Shown here piece by piece: positions 23,388-29,445 of a stretch of 29,445 bases of DNA. The translations under genes were made by a program, and so were the position numbers. The DNA is from an uncultured Christensenellaceae bacterium (GTDB lineage Bacteria; Bacillota; Clostridia; Christensenellales; Pumilibacteraceae): contig CAJUQF010000001.1 of assembly GCA_910588315.1 (NCBI GenBank), positions 16,587-46,031 on the forward strand, in the 5' to 3' direction. The notes below the pieces were generated by a model. That model ran no database searches. It was not told the origin of the DNA and saw only the letters and a list, made by a program, of their open reading frames with translations. Numbering within the stretch: the first letter of the stretch is position 1; each line of letters starts with the position of its first letter.

Positions 23388-24470
23388 TCACCCGTTACCG
23401 TTATAACATATGGTATCGAAATACGCCTGATTTGCCTCGACGCTCGGATCGTTCGGTCGAAGCTTTTTCGCTTTTAAATGATACGCGTAGGCTTTTTTTA
23501 TGTCGCCCATTCTGTCATAGCACACAGCCAGCCATACGAACGGGATAAACGCGCAATATTCGGCATTGAAAAACGCTCCGGATCTCTTGTCGGGTCTTGC
23601 GGCCGTAGCACACTTATACCAATACGCCGCCGCGGGAAAATCGCCTTTCTCGAAAAACAGTCCCGCGATCTCGCAACAGACCTCGCCGCTCGGCGAGCCG
23701 AATGCAAGCGCGTCGAGTGCAAACGCCAGTGCGCCGTCAATGTCGCCGCGCCGTTTTCTGCACCGCGCGATCATCACGCACGCATCGCACCTATTCGGCG
23801 CGTATCCGCCGTTCATTTGCGTAAACTCCGTAAACTCGTGCTCGGCGTCGGCGTAGAAACCGTTATAGAACAGCTCGCGCGCATAGTAGTACCGCTCTCG
23901 CGGCTCGAACTTTTCACCGCGCGCCGACATGCCGCGATATATATCGAGATTGCGCGTACCGGAACTTCTGTCCTCTGGCTTGGCATGAATTATCGGGCTT
24001 TTAAGATACTCCACATTACCTACGGGCGCCACCGCCTCGTGAACGCGCCCGCGCCAAAAAAGATCCGGCGTGCGCCGCAGTATACGCTCGCGGTTGAACG
24101 AAAATTTAGGCTTGCCGGCGCCGTCGACGCCGAGTACGTACGGCATCATGACTACATCCGCGCCGCCCGCATTCTTCATGTACCGCTTTATCGCCCGCGC
24201 GGTACGCTCCGGCACTATGTCATCGGCGTCAAGCCATATCCAATAATCGGCGGTCAGTTTTGAAAGCGCGAAATTGCGCGCCGCCGAAAAATCGTCCCGC
24301 CACTCGAAAGAATACACCTTGTCGGTAAAACGCTTTGCGATATCCGCCGTGCCGTCCGTCGAACCGGTATCGACAACGATCATCTCGTCCGCGACGCCCA
24401 CCATTCCTTCGAGCGCGCGGGAAAGTACATCGCTTTCGTTTTTGACGATCATTGTAAGTCCGAGTGTCAT
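23388..24470 (-). CDS. family 2 glycosyltransferase with C-terminal TPR-like repeats
   Basis: A 360-residue cytoplasmic protein. The first 210 or so residues are a GT2 domain: MTLGLTMIVKNESDVLSRAL, MIVVDTGSTDGTADIAK, FSAARNFAL, the metal-binding DXD-type WLDADDIV, and RILRRTPDLFWRGRVHEAV. The rest is helical repeats of TPR type, ending YDRMGDIKKAYAYHLKAKKLRPNDPSVEANQAYF. This layout is known from SunS-like and other protein O- or S-glycosyltransferases of Firmicutes. GGAG lies six bases before the ATG. It precedes the collagen-like gene by 101 bases on the same strand, so that protein is a natural candidate substrate. This pairing is an inference. Confidence 0.9.
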   Translation of the reverse strand: MTLGLTMIVKNESDVLSRALEGMVGVADEMIVVDTGSTDGTADIAKRFTDKVYSFEWRDDFSAARNFALSKLTADYWIWLDADDIVPERTARAIKRYMKNAGGADVVMMPYVLGVDGAGKPKFSFNRERILRRTPDLFWRGRVHEAVAPVGNVEYLKSPIIHAKPEDRSSGTRNLDIYRGMSARGEKFEPRERYYYARELFYNGFYADAEHEFTEFTQMNGGYAPNRCDACVMIARCRKRRGDIDGALAFALDALAFGSPSGEVCCEIAGLFFEKGDFPAAAYWYKCATAARPDKRSGAFFNAEYCAFIPFVWLAVCYDRMGDIKKAYAYHLKAKKLRPNDPSVEANQAYFDTICYNGNG

Positions 24471-24570
24471 ATCCTGCTCCGTAGTTTTATCTACTTCATG
24501 ATATGCCGCGTGAACTCAAAACGTGTTTACACCATGTGCATTTTATCGAATATATACAGTCTCCGATCGA

Positions 24571-24765
24571 TTATCGTTTTACATTTTTTCAAGCAATTAT
24601 ATTGCGTAATTTTTTGGGAACGCTGTCTCGGCATTCCGTTTATTATCGTAAAGCAATTACAATGTGCAATTCGTAGGGCGGTCAGACCCTTGACCGCCGT
24701 TTCTCGGATTATTGCTTTACCACACATGGAGCGCAACAAGGTCTAAAGCTCCCTACGAACGTCGT
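24571..24765 (+). repeat. dispersed hairpin repeat, copy 1
   Basis: This copy lies in a gene-free stretch and is closely related to the repeat at 26164-26340. It consists of a leading unit TTATCG-TTTTACA, then TTATCGTAAAGCAATTACA, then CGTAGGG and a hairpin GGCGGTCA / TGACCGCC (24677-24684 / 24691-24698) with loop GACCCT, then ATTGCTTTAC and an inverted hairpin of the same type (GGAGC / GCTCC, 24728-24732 / 24748-24752) ending in CTACGAA. No coding frame is supported. Confidence 0.6.
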
Positions 24766-24808
24766 TTCCGTCGATATTTTCAATTAAAACACCGTGGATT
24801 TGCGGCAC

Positions 24809-24837
24809 AAAAAAACGGGCGCCGAAACGTCCGTTTT
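24809..24837 (-). terminator. intrinsic terminator of the four-helix membrane protein gene
   Basis: On the minus strand AAAACGGACG pairs with CGCCCGTTTT (one G-U pair) around the loop TTTCGG, followed by a run of seven T. It lies about 27 bases after the gene's stop. Confidence 0.8.
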
Positions 24838-24864
24838 CTTTGTTATGTAATAAATCGAATCTTA

Positions 24865-25401
24865 TCAGTCCGCAAAAGCTTTAAGCGAGCCGACTATACC
24901 CATAGCGCCGGCGAGAAGACCGCCGATGAAACCGAGATATACACCCGCGCCCATGGAAAATTCCATAGCGATGCCGGATACGCCGCCTGACAGCTTACCG
25001 GTATCTTCGAACTGACCGACAAGTATGATGCCGGCAACAAGGACCAATACAGCGCCGACAAGCGTGACTGCGCTTGCGACAATGCCGAGAACTTTGATGT
25101 TCTTCTTTGCGAAAAGCGCGAGAGCGGTTTTGACAAGAAGAAGCACGCCGCCGACGATAAGTACGATAAACGCAATAAGCATAAACGTACGCGAAGGCAA
25201 AGTAATGCCGAGCGCCGACGCTGCCGGCTCCATTTTCTCGAAAGCATCCCAGCCTTCGTCGAACAGACCCATAGATTCGGACATGCCCAACGCACTCTCA
25301 TTGATAACGCCGATAAACATGCCTACGATCGCGAGGACAACCCCGACAAGTATGATGCCCGCAAAAATAAAGCCGAGCATCTTTTTCTGCTTCTCTTCCA
25401 T
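24865..25401 (-). CDS. hypothetical four-helix membrane protein
   Basis: A 178-residue protein with four hydrophobic helices (about residues 8-30, 70-93, 101-126 and 147-172), small and Gly/Ala/Val/Leu-rich. A 40-residue loop with an amphipathic, Met/Glu-rich segment (SMGLFDEGWDAFEKMEPAA) lies between helices 1 and 2. No family was recognised. AGGAGG lies seven bases before the ATG. It is a single-gene transcript with its own promoter and terminator. The promoter is spanned by a 9-bp inverted repeat. Confidence 0.75.
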   Translation of the reverse strand: MEEKQKKMLGFIFAGIILVGVVLAIVGMFIGVINESALGMSESMGLFDEGWDAFEKMEPAASALGITLPSRTFMLIAFIVLIVGGVLLLVKTALALFAKKNIKVLGIVASAVTLVGAVLVLVAGIILVGQFEDTGKLSGGVSGIAMEFSMGAGVYLGFIGGLLAGAMGIVGSLKAFAD

Positions 25402-25436
25402 TACTTTTACCTCCTAATGGAACTATTGATATGGTT

Positions 25437-25465
25437 ATCATACCACCAAGTGAAGAATATGTCAC
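25437..25465 (-). promoter_or_regulatory. sigma-A-type promoter for the four-helix protein gene
   Basis: GTGACA (25465-25460), 17 bases and TATGAT (25442-25437) lie on the minus strand, about 36 bases before the ATG at 25401. Confidence 0.65.
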
Positions 25466-25486
25466 CGCAGTTGAAAAATTCTTCAC
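25450..25486. promoter_or_regulatory. 9-bp inverted repeat spanning the -35 region
   Basis: GTGAAGAAT (25450-25458) and ATTCTTCAC (25478-25486) are exact inverses, 19 bases apart, with the -35 box between them. It is positioned as an operator for a repressor or activator; the regulator is unknown. Confidence 0.4.
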
Positions 25487-25586
25487 ATTGCGACACTCTT
25501 CATCCTTTTTCTTTTCGCATATATCATAGGTCAATATCATATATATTATCGGTCAATACACAATATTCTCTTTTTCATACATTAAA

Positions 25587-25615
25587 AACCGCCATACATA
25601 ACTTGCATGGCGGTT
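25587..25615 (-). terminator. intrinsic terminator, minus strand, with no gene in front
   Basis: AACCGCCAT / ATGGCGGTT is a 9-bp perfect stem (25607-25615 / 25587-25595) followed by a TTT-rich tract on the minus strand. No coding gene ends nearby on that strand, as the next gene upstream stops at 26525. Confidence 0.65.
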
Positions 25616-25698
25616 GTAATATAGAATAATACTTATCACGTATCAGGCTTATACTCTACATATAATATTACGGCGAACTCCTAAAATTGCACAAAAAT

Positions 25699-25736
25699 AA
25701 AGTATAGTATTGAAAGGGGGAACAATACTATACTTT
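25699..25736. repeat. 14-bp perfect inverted repeat
   Basis: AAAGTATAGTATTG (25699-25712) and CAATACTATACTTT (25723-25736) enclose the 10-base loop AAAGGGGGAA. On the minus strand the stem is followed by ATTTTTG. It may be an RNA hairpin or a remnant of a mobile element end. Confidence 0.5.
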
Positions 25737-25922
25737 ACCAAAGGAAGAAAAAGATTGCAAAGAGTTTTATCTCTTTACTCGCCCATTATAACCCATGTTT
25801 TTGTTAATCGTGTGAAAACGACATGGCAAATGAAAAATTTTTTTCGAAGTCGAATTTACGCCGTTCACCGTCGTGCATCGACTCGTATCGATTCCGATAG
25901 AACCGTATCGTCTGCTCACCTG

Positions 25923-26134
25923 CCTATCATCTCGACAGGAGCAGTACATTACCATTCCCCTTGTCATTTCGACAGGAGCGTAACACACCGCCCACTGTCA
26001 TTTCGACCGGAGCGTAAGCGGAGCGGAGAAATCTCACTTTCGCAGTAAAACTGTAAAATTGTAAAAATGTATAATTCAATAAATCATATCGTTTCTTTAA
26101 TTTATGAGATTTCTCGACTTCGCTCGAAATGACA
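25923..26134. repeat. gene-free stretch with short CATTTCGA repeats
   Basis: From 25402 to 26524 no gene is supported. This part carries copies of a short repeat built on TCATTTCGACAGGAGCGTA: at 25926-25945, 25962-25982 and, longest, at 25997-26036 ending GGAGCGGAGAAATCTCA. The related inverse copy GAGATTTCTCGACTTCGCTC at 26106-26134 can pair with it. Elements of this type are widespread REP-like sequences in intergenic DNA of Firmicutes and other gut bacteria. Confidence 0.55.
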
Positions 26135-26163
26135 CACGGGGTTGTGGTTTATCCTTTCTATAA

Positions 26164-26340
26164 TCGCAATACTGTTTTGTTGTGTAATTCGTATGGCGCG
26201 ACGCCTCGGCGTTCCGTCTATTATCGCAAAGCATTTATGTTGCGTAATTCGTAGGGCAGGCAGACCCTTGCCTGCCGCTTTACGAATTTTTGCTTTACTA
26301 TAAGCGGAGCGCAAGAGTCTGCGCTCCCTACGAAGGTCGA
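26164..26340 (+). repeat. dispersed hairpin repeat, copy 2
   Basis: Same design as the copy at 24571-24765. A leading unit (GTGTAATTCGTATGG and a hairpin) is followed by TTATCGCAAAGCATTTATGT, GTAGGG and hairpin GGCAGGCA / TGCCTGCC (26255-26262 / 26269-26276) with loop GACCCT, then TTGCTTTAC and hairpin GGAGCGCA / TGCGCTCC (26306-26313 / 26320-26327) ending CTACGAA. The second hairpin read on the other strand has loop GACTCT. It is the better preserved copy. Confidence 0.6.
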
Positions 26341-26410
26341 GTCTGTTGTTTATTTTTCGTTGGTACATCGTTACGGTATTTATTTCAATCATTACTTTCT
26401 TTTATCTACC

Positions 26411-26484
26411 GTAAAGCATTTTGTTGTGTAATTCGTAGGGCGCGCCGCTTGGGTCTCTCGACAAGCTCGAAATGACACAGTGGG
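26411..26484 (+). repeat. truncated hairpin repeat joined to a CATTTCGA repeat
   Basis: GTAAAGCATT, GTGTAATTCGTAGGG (26411-26440) matches the start of the hairpin repeat. The hairpin is replaced by GCGCGCC and then by TCTCGACAAGCTCGAAATGA (26454-26473), an inverse relative of the CATTTCGA repeats, ending in ACAGTGGGCG. It looks like one repeat inserted into another. Confidence 0.45.
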
Positions 26485-26524
26485 CGTTTCGACTGCGGTC
26501 GATATGAGGCTTTGGCATAAAAAC

Positions 26525-27874
26525 TTATCCGTATATTATGGTACCGTCGATCATGCTTTGAAAAATAAGCCAGTACCCCTTGCCGGTAGGCGTATTCCTA
26601 TCGGACGGCAGCCACTGCGATTGCTCGCCGAGCGGCGAAGTTTTGGCATAAACGCCTGCAACCGCATAACACAATACGCCGTCGCCGCGTCCGACCGATA
26701 TAACGTTTCCGTCTGTCTCTACCCTGATCCATTCGAGATCGGGCAACAGATCTTTGAGCGTCCCGTCCCGTTCGGCATGACGAAAAAGCTTTTCTATATC
26801 GTCGCGAGCTATTTCTATAAACGCCATATCGCGCACGTGCTTGACTGTCTGTTTATGTTCGATCGGTTTTACTTCCGTTTTTCTAACCGTCACTTTGCGG
26901 TGCGACCGATTGAGTATCCACCGTGCCTGTAATTCCCAAGGCATATCGGTACCGAGTTCGACGGTTTGCTCCGCCGTCGCCGCAACGGCGCGAGCCGGAT
27001 CGATCTCGTCCGGATCCTGCTGTAAGGCCGACTTTGTTATCGGTTCGCGCACTTCAGCGTCGGTCCCGCGCATAACGCGCATATCGGCGTCGGACGTCCG
27101 TTCCGAGCCGGCGTCGGACTCGATCTTTTCGTTTGCCGCAGTCGGCGTTTCTATCGTGTCGACGGTCTTAGCCGACGTTTCGTCACCGTCCATAACGACG
27201 GTTTCGCCTGCCCGGTCCGTTTTTGCCATCGACTCCGTAACGGTCCCCTCGACCGCAAATCCCGTTATCTCTTCCGTCGGCTGTTCGACAAACTCGTGCG
27301 GAACGACGCGCGGCGCAAGTTCCTGAGGCAGCACGCGCGGCGTATCCAAAAACTTGTCTACGATCGGCATGCGTTCGGAAATGTCGAGCGGCGTATAGAA
27401 ATCTGATTCGGCAAGCGCTTCGTCGCCGTACAGCGCAAGACGGCTCTGCGGAATGCCCGTACCGTCCGGCATAGGCAAAACTTTGGGCGGAGTCGCTATA
27501 GGCGGCAACGGCGCTATCGGCATGCGTTCCACATTGGGCGCGCGACGGTCGGACCTGTTCAAAAGATCCATGACGTTGGATTCCCACATGCGTTTGCCGA
27601 TACAGCCGTACAGTCTGAGTTTTTTATCGAACACGGCAAAATGCAAACTCGAAATATCGCCCGGGTCAAGCGAAAACACGGCGGCGGGATTTGTGCCGCC
27701 GGGAAGATCGCGCACTACGGCGACGGAACGTGTTATGACACCCGCTTTAAGTTCGCCGCAATGCGGCATATCGAAGGTACGCAGCGAAAATTTAACGCCG
27801 TTAGCGCTCTTTTCTATAAGCACCACGCCCTTGCCGTCGCCCGAAAGAATAAGCATCTTTTTTTCGTAAAGCAT
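26525..27874 (-). CDS. hypothetical protein with N- and C-terminal domains and disordered middle
   Basis: A 449-residue protein starting at the ATG at 27874 (MLYEKKMLIL), with AAGGCGG upstream. Residues 1-110 form a beta-rich domain (SGDGKGVVLIEKSANGVKFSLRTFDMP, HFAVFDKKLRLYGCIGKRMWESNVMDLLN). Residues about 110-320 are low complexity, rich in Pro, Glu, Thr and Ala, and probably disordered. The last 130 residues form a second domain ending in LKDLLPDLEWIRVE, ...LCYAVAGVY and SQWLPSDRNTPTGKGYWLIFQ. From memory, this C-terminal pattern (QWLP...P.GKGYW..YQ) recurs in uncharacterised clostridial proteins. There is no signal peptide or membrane helix. Function unknown. Confidence 0.75.
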   Translation of the reverse strand: MLYEKKMLILSGDGKGVVLIEKSANGVKFSLRTFDMPHCGELKAGVITRSVAVVRDLPGGTNPAAVFSLDPGDISSLHFAVFDKKLRLYGCIGKRMWESNVMDLLNRSDRRAPNVERMPIAPLPPIATPPKVLPMPDGTGIPQSRLALYGDEALAESDFYTPLDISERMPIVDKFLDTPRVLPQELAPRVVPHEFVEQPTEEITGFAVEGTVTESMAKTDRAGETVVMDGDETSAKTVDTIETPTAANEKIESDAGSERTSDADMRVMRGTDAEVREPITKSALQQDPDEIDPARAVAATAEQTVELGTDMPWELQARWILNRSHRKVTVRKTEVKPIEHKQTVKHVRDMAFIEIARDDIEKLFRHAERDGTLKDLLPDLEWIRVETDGNVISVGRGDGVLCYAVAGVYAKTSPLGEQSQWLPSDRNTPTGKGYWLIFQSMIDGTIIYG

Positions 27875-28029
27875 AATATCCGCCTTCCACATATTTACAC
27901 TGTGACATTATATTTATACCGTATAATCTATGCCGTGTTTTGCCGAAATTATGATTACAACCGCGAATACTCGGTTAAGTCGTGCGCCGCGCCGCTACAT
28001 ATCGGACATTGCCCTGCCGATCTCGGATA

Positions 28030-28058
28030 TTGACAAACCCTGCGAAATCTGCTAAAAT
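28030..28058 (+). promoter_or_regulatory. sigma-A promoter for the AraC-type regulator
   Basis: TTGACA (28030-28035), 17 bases and TAAAAT (28053-28058) lie on the plus strand, about 55 bases before the ATG at 28114. Confidence 0.8.
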
Positions 28059-28113
28059 ATCACGTGAACGATCAGCCCGCACTATATATACCGCCACGGC
28101 ATAGGAGCAAAAG

Positions 28114-28962
28114 ATGAGTAACATCGGCAATGTTACCATAGTCAATAATTTCTTCAGCGATTCCGATATCGCCGTTATAAACGCGGGTTATCAAAAAAAG
28201 ATCTCCGACCACTCGTTCGGACCGTACGCCAACAATTATCACGTCTTGCAGTTCGTGATCGACGGTCAAGGCACGTTGCAGATCGGCGGACGCGAATGGC
28301 GGCTGAAAAAATACGACCTGTTTTATCTCCCCGCCAACACGCTGTGCAAATATTTTTCCGATCCGGCATGTCCGTACGAGTATTATTGGATATCGCTAAT
28401 CGGCAGAAAGACGGACGAATTTTTACAGCGCTGCGGCTTGACTAAGGAAAATCCCGTCCACGGGTTCGACTCGGATTCGCTTAAAAGCCCGTTCATAGAC
28501 ATTTTCAAGTCGCTGTACTCCAACGAGCCAAACAGATATTTCAGGATAATGTCGGACGCATATAATGTATTCGACATAATAGCCGGCGATACGCTTTTGC
28601 AGAATGCGGACATAAACTATCCGCCGCTCGTGCAAAACGCGATAGCTTATATGAACTCGCACTACTATCTCGGCATAACTGTGACCGACGTTTGCGATTA
28701 TCTGTTTATAAACCCGTCGTATTTTTCCAATCTGTTCAAAAAAAGCACCAGTATCACTCTGTCCCGATACCTTACCGGAATAAGAATGTCCGACGCCACT
28801 ACAAAACTTAAAGCTACCGGCATGAGCATTTCCGACATCGCAGGCAGTATCGGAATGACGCCGCTCGCGTTTACCACGGCTTTCAAAAAGCGCTACGCTT
28901 TTACGCCCAGCGAATATCGCAACAACTGTAAAAAGAGCGTATCGGACGAAACGACCGATTGA
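28114..28962 (+). CDS. AraC family transcriptional regulator
   Basis: A 282-residue two-domain regulator. The N-terminal part (about 20-110) is a cupin-type sensor, with VLQFVIDGQGTLQIGGREWRLKKYDLFYLPANTL, characteristic of AraC-type sugar sensors. The C-terminal 100 residues are two helix-turn-helix motifs: ITVTDVCDYLFINPSYFSNLFKKSTSITLSRYL and MSISDIAGSIGMTPLAFTTAFKKRYAFTPSEYR, the latter being the AraC signature. TAGGAG lies seven bases before the ATG. It is transcribed alone. Regulators of this shape often control glycan-use genes; the target is not in the window, unless it is the protein gene at 29034. Confidence 0.95.
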   Translation: MSNIGNVTIVNNFFSDSDIAVINAGYQKKISDHSFGPYANNYHVLQFVIDGQGTLQIGGREWRLKKYDLFYLPANTLCKYFSDPACPYEYYWISLIGRKTDEFLQRCGLTKENPVHGFDSDSLKSPFIDIFKSLYSNEPNRYFRIMSDAYNVFDIIAGDTLLQNADINYPPLVQNAIAYMNSHYYLGITVTDVCDYLFINPSYFSNLFKKSTSITLSRYLTGIRMSDATTKLKATGMSISDIAGSIGMTPLAFTTAFKKRYAFTPSEYRNNCKKSVSDETTD

Positions 28963-28973
28963 ATCGAAACAGC

Positions 28974-29012
28974 GCAAAAGCCTTGCCGACCTTACGCCGA
29001 CAAGGCTTTTGC
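28974..29012. terminator. bidirectional intrinsic terminator
   Basis: GCAAAAGCCTTG (28974-28985) / CAAGGCTTTTGC (29001-29012) is a 12-bp perfect stem; its AAAA and TTTT ends serve both strands. It lies between the AraC gene and the converging gene at 29034. Confidence 0.8.
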
Positions 29013-29033
29013 TATTGGATCATTATCTGTCTA

Positions 29034-29445
29034 TCAGCCGAATACCCGAGTTATCACACCGTCGATATCCGCGCCGGCGGTTTTTAGCGATAAGTTCGTG
29101 AGTTTGAAGTTAACGCCCGATGCGGAGAATCCGAAGTACGTATGTCCCGATGCGGCGGATATATCGAATACGGTGTTATGTCCCGCAACCGACATATACA
29201 GCTTGCCGCCGCGCACGACAATCGTAAACTCGACGTTGTTTATATCGATATTGTCATGTACAGGATAATTGTTGTTATCGCCGTTTGCACAACTGTTATA
29301 GCCGCGTACCGACAGGCGTTTGCTTTCGTAATTGATAAGCTGCGACACGGGGAAAGTGTTGCTCTCGTTGCCGAGTCTATCGTACGACAGATCGTCGTTC
29401 ACCCACAGTGCAAGCTCGCCCCAAAACCCTTTGCCGGCGTCTCGG
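29034..29445 (-). CDS. C-terminal part of a secreted-type protein, 5' end outside the window
   Basis: The frame is open to the right edge (at least 136 codons; the GTG at 29402 is only an internal codon), so this is the end of a longer gene. The visible part is beta-rich: GFWGELALWVNDDLSYDRL, IDINNVEFTIVVRGGKLYMSVAGHNTVFDIS and YFGFSASGVNFKLTNLSLK. Such strings of strands with an FGFSASG motif are typical of jelly-roll carbohydrate-binding or concanavalin-like modules at the end of extracellular proteins. No specific family was recognised. It ends 22 bases from a strong terminator shared with the AraC gene. Confidence 0.6.
   Translation of the reverse strand, partial: RDAGKGFWGELALWVNDDLSYDRLGNESNTFPVSQLINYESKRLSVRGYNSCANGDNNNYPVHDNIDINNVEFTIVVRGGKLYMSVAGHNTVFDISAASGHTYFGFSASGVNFKLTNLSLKTAGADIDGVITRVFG

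Noticed and set aside
25710..26048. Plus-strand frame of 112 codons starting after AAAGGGGG
   Set aside because: It starts inside a hairpin and its second half translates the CATTTCGA repeats; composition is unlike the real genes here.

Overview
The window looks like chromosomal DNA from a Firmicute of the Clostridia, possibly a gut Christensenellales-like lineage. This placement is inferred from AGGAGG-type ribosome binding sites, sigma-A promoters of the TTGACA-17-TATAAT type, PrsA-like and other lipoproteins, an ECF transporter S component, a TM1266-type hydrogenase regulator and a collagen-like surface protein. There is no rRNA, CRISPR array, prophage or transposase gene. Most genes lie on the minus strand.

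Layout. 1-620: a cut-off substrate-binding lipoprotein behind a TM1266-family regulator (minus). 912-1532: a maltose/galactoside O-acetyltransferase (plus). 1585-1943: a structured non-coding stretch and tRNA-Thr(CGT) (minus). 2170-6240: a PrsA-like foldase, ybaB and recR in one operon, then a YcaQ/AlkZ-like glycosylase whose start follows the recR terminator directly. 6286-10359: an operon of M3 oligopeptidase, MazG-type pyrophosphohydrolase, tRNA-dihydrouridine synthase and cyclophilin, with overlapping or nearly touching genes. 10404-13555: a GH13 glycosidase and a Wzz-type chain-length protein. 13765-16043: an SDR oxidoreductase, a roughly 280-bp MITE-like element and a lipoprotein (plus). 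16146-20270: an ECF S component, then an operon of membrane glycosyltransferase, UDP-galactopyranose mutase and HD hydrolase. 20411-22162: a DUF4097-like repeat protein and a membrane-anchored unknown. 22226-24470: a glycosyltransferase with a helical-repeat C-terminus, followed by a Cys-rich collagen-like protein. 24571-26484: an island of dispersed hairpin repeats around a four-helix membrane protein. 26525-29445: an uncharacterised two-domain protein, an AraC regulator and the C-terminal end of a secreted-type protein.

How the parts fit. Cell-surface polysaccharide is the main theme: galactofuranose supply, a polymer-type glycosyltransferase, a chain-length regulator and an acetyltransferase. 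Alongside it is a probable glycosylated collagen-like surface fibre. The rest is housekeeping: recombination, DNA and tRNA modification, nucleotide sanitation, protein folding and peptide turnover. The most unusual non-coding signals are a hairpin repeat family that keeps its hexaloop while its stem changes in a compensatory way, a 20-bp inverted-repeat element without a transposase, and a terminator hairpin that contains the -35 box of the next promoter.
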